Of a stretch of 16,507 nucleotides of DNA, positions 15,185 to 16,507 are shown piece after piece. Position 1 is the first letter of the stretch. Each line of letters begins with the position of its first letter. A program made the position numbers and the translations under genes. This DNA comes from Bacteroidia bacterium (GTDB taxonomy: Bacteria > Bacteroidota > Bacteroidia > NS11-12g > UBA955): positions 1 through 16,507 of the forward strand of contig JALQWO010000017.1 in the NCBI GenBank assembly GCA_023258655.1. Reading direction: 5' to 3'. Under the pieces are notes generated by a model that had not been told where the DNA came from, ran no database searches, and saw only the letters and a list, made by a program, of their open reading frames with translations.

Positions 15185-16147
15185 CTAAAGGTCTTGGTAT
15201 TTGCGCTGGATTTTTTCAATGGCCCACTCACAGGTGTTACACACTTCTAACGCATGTTCCAAGTTTGTCAACGGCGAAAGTCCCTGTGTGATATTTTCAT
15301 TGAAATTGCGAAGTTCCATTTTCCAAGTGTCAAATGGCATGACTTGGCGCTCGATTTTGATGAGTTCTGGGGGCAATTCAGGGTGGTCAAAATCCGCGGA
15401 CAAACTCAACTGATCTGTTTGTGTGGCTGTGCGATACTCTACCAACTCGTGATGGCTGAAATTCAATAAAAACAACCGATCCTGTTGAAATATTTTCAAG
15501 CCATAAGTACCTGGTTCCATCGCCCTGCCCGCAGAAATTTGCGCAATGGCATCATTGTCGAATTCCAGGTGAATATTCAATAGGTCGGTTTGTTGTCCAA
15601 ACAAAAACATGGGCCTTGCGGAAATCGACCTCACGCGGGACGACATGGTACGCTGTATCAAGTCTATTTCTTGAAACAAATTGGCGTGTATCCACTGTGC
15701 AAATTCACCTGAAACTGGGGGATGGCAGTGCTTTTCCAGTTTAATATATCTCGGTTTTTTTACCAATTGCAAGGCTGAGGTAAACAAGGGTTTGTTGTGC
15801 AGTACGTTGCCAATTTGAATCACAACGCCTGATTCCCGACGGAATTTTAGCAACTGTTCGATCTCACCAGCATTGAAATGCCGGTATCCGTCGAAAAACA
15901 AATGCTTGCCCAGTTTCACCAAGTGACATACAACATCGAAAGGGAGGTGTTTAACATGACGGTCAATGAAAAATACATCGCCAAGCGCGGCAATCTCCAA
16001 GGCAAACATCATTTCTCCCAACATGGAATAGTTGTCGCTATCGTCCGGATCTACAAAGCCAACCAGTTCGAAACCTTCTACCGTCGTAAGTAGATGCTCG
16101 AAAATTTCTGCTTTTCTTTTCGATCCGATGATAACTGCTTTTCTCAT
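15185..16147 (-). CDS. Gfo/Idh/MocA-like oxidoreductase family protein with altered active site
   Basis: A 320-residue relative of NAD(P)-dependent Gfo/Idh/MocA oxidoreductases. The N-terminal half has a Rossmann-like layout (KAVIIGSKRKAEIFEHLL, then LVGFVDPDDSD), but the usual GxGxxG is replaced by GSKRKA. GKHLFFDGYRHFNAGEIEQLL aligns with the family's GKHLFxEKPIA block, and the EKP triad reads Asp86-Gly87-Tyr88, so the catalytic lysine is absent. The C-terminal half keeps the beta-sheet domain (NIHLEFDNDAIAQISAGRA, then IFQQDRLFLLNF). The expected HDID motif is QEID (159-162). It is probably an inactive or repurposed orthologue of a protein I recall as common next to pcm in Bacteroidota; pcm starts 73 bases away in the opposite direction. 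The lipoprotein gene follows after 37 bases. Confidence 0.8.
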   Translation of the reverse strand: MRKAVIIGSKRKAEIFEHLLTTVEGFELVGFVDPDDSDNYSMLGEMMFALEIAALGDVFFIDRHVKHLPFDVVCHLVKLGKHLFFDGYRHFNAGEIEQLLKFRRESGVVIQIGNVLHNKPLFTSALQLVKKPRYIKLEKHCHPPVSGEFAQWIHANLFQEIDLIQRTMSSRVRSISARPMFLFGQQTDLLNIHLEFDNDAIAQISAGRAMEPGTYGLKIFQQDRLFLLNFSHHELVEYRTATQTDQLSLSADFDHPELPPELIKIERQVMPFDTWKMELRNFNENITQGLSPLTNLEHALEVCNTCEWAIEKIQRKYQDL

Positions 16148-16152
16148 GTTCC

Positions 16153-16160
16153 TACATTTG
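16153..16160 (+). promoter_or_regulatory. candidate -7 element for pcm
   Basis: TACATTTG, an exact TAnnTTTG match, inside a short inverted repeat CTACA-TT-TGTAG (16152-16163). No suitable -33 motif is visible. Transcription would start near 16166, leaving a leader of about 55 bases before the ATG at 16221. Confidence 0.28.
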
Positions 16161-16170
16161 TAGTCGAATG

Positions 16171-16202
16171 CAAAGATTCACGAATCGTTGCGCGGCAGCA
16201 AA
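16171..16202 (-). promoter_or_regulatory. candidate promoter for the Gfo/Idh-like gene
   Basis: On the minus strand, TTTG (16199-16202), a 20-base spacer and AATCTTTG (16171-16178). The spacing and the TTTG parts fit the Bacteroidota consensus, with one of the two conserved TA bases mismatched. A start near 16165 gives a leader of about 18 bases. Confidence 0.38.
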
Positions 16203-16220
16203 TTGGGTTTTTAACAGGGG

Positions 16221-16507
16221 ATGAAAAAGACAGATTTAATAGACACATTGATTCACCAAGGTCAACGGAAACGTTTGGTCGATGAACTTCGCAAAAAGGG
16301 GATTCAGTCTGAAACGGTACTGTCTGCCATGAATGCGGTGCCTCGTCAATGGTTCTTCCCCAAAGATTTTGAGCATTTCGTATATCGAGACGCGGCATTT
16401 CCCATTGATCACGGACAAACGATTTCACAGCCATACACGGTGGCATACCAAACGCAACTCCTGGGTATTGATCGCGGCGCAAAAGTGTTAGAAATAGGGA
16501 CGGGCAG
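16221..16507 (+). CDS. pcm: protein-L-isoaspartate O-methyltransferase, 3'-truncated
   Basis: Repairs damaged proteins by methylating L-isoaspartyl residues with S-adenosylmethionine in the cytoplasm. The frame is open from the ATG at 16221 to the window edge (95 codons plus 2 bases), so about half of the usual 210-220 residues is missing. Three features identify it. RKRLVDELRKKGI with VLSAMNAVPR is the N-terminal helix pair seen in bacterial Pcm. PIDHGQTISQPYTVA (61-75) contains the family signature GQTISQPY. KVLEIGTG (88-95) is the start of SAM-binding motif I. GGGG lies directly before the ATG (16217-16220), which could be a weak ribosome-binding site but is too close to be convincing. It is divergent from the Gfo/Idh-like gene. 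Confidence 0.93.
   Translation, partial: MKKTDLIDTLIHQGQRKRLVDELRKKGIQSETVLSAMNAVPRQWFFPKDFEHFVYRDAAFPIDHGQTISQPYTVAYQTQLLGIDRGAKVLEIGTG

Overview
The window looks like chromosomal DNA from a free-living member of the Bacteroidota, probably near the Flavobacteriales or a related order. This rests on protein features (a 651-residue GyrB, a DUF4920 lipoprotein, a DUF1343/NamZ muramidase, a Gfo/Idh/MocA protein next to pcm), on the absence of clear Shine-Dalgarno sequences, and on several upstream matches to the Bacteroidota -7 promoter element TAnnTTTG. The assignment is inferred from remembered family features; no database search was run. Coding density is high, with no stretch over 300 bases without a gene. 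I saw no tRNA, rRNA, CRISPR array, insertion sequence or phage gene.

Left part (1-3770, plus strand): the C-terminal two thirds of an acyl-CoA carboxylase carboxyltransferase, a small outer-membrane beta-barrel protein, then accB (biotin carrier) and accC (biotin carboxylase). The run ends at a strong two-way terminator with 22-bp perfect arms. Together the genes supply biotin carboxylase, carrier and one carboxyltransferase for malonyl-CoA or methylmalonyl-CoA formation.

Middle (3800-8870): a minus-strand pair of a secreted NamZ-type exo-N-acetylmuramidase and a DUF4920 lipoprotein faces a plus-strand LolC/LolE-like FtsX-family permease. The two divergent genes overlap at their 5' ends. The permease carries a 12-bp tandem repeat coding a charged linker and a GC-rich palindrome inside its reading frame. 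gyrB converges on it from the right; a perfect DnaA box lies upstream of gyrB.

Right part (8976-16147, minus strand, read right to left): a Gfo/Idh/MocA-like protein with altered catalytic positions, an unrecognised lipoprotein with a possible jelly-roll C-terminus, a WbaP-type sugar-phosphate transferase, then a three-gene exporter: an ABC transmembrane subunit, an HlyD-type adaptor and a TolC-type outer-membrane channel. The ABC subunit stops at the point where a nucleotide-binding domain would begin, and no ATPase is encoded in the window. The last 287 bases hold the start of pcm (protein-L-isoaspartate methyltransferase), divergent from the Gfo/Idh gene.

The observations most worth following are the ATPase-less type I-like exporter, the oxidoreductase relative that lost its EKP lysine, the repeat and palindrome insertions in the permease, and the interlocked promoters of the NamZ/permease pair.
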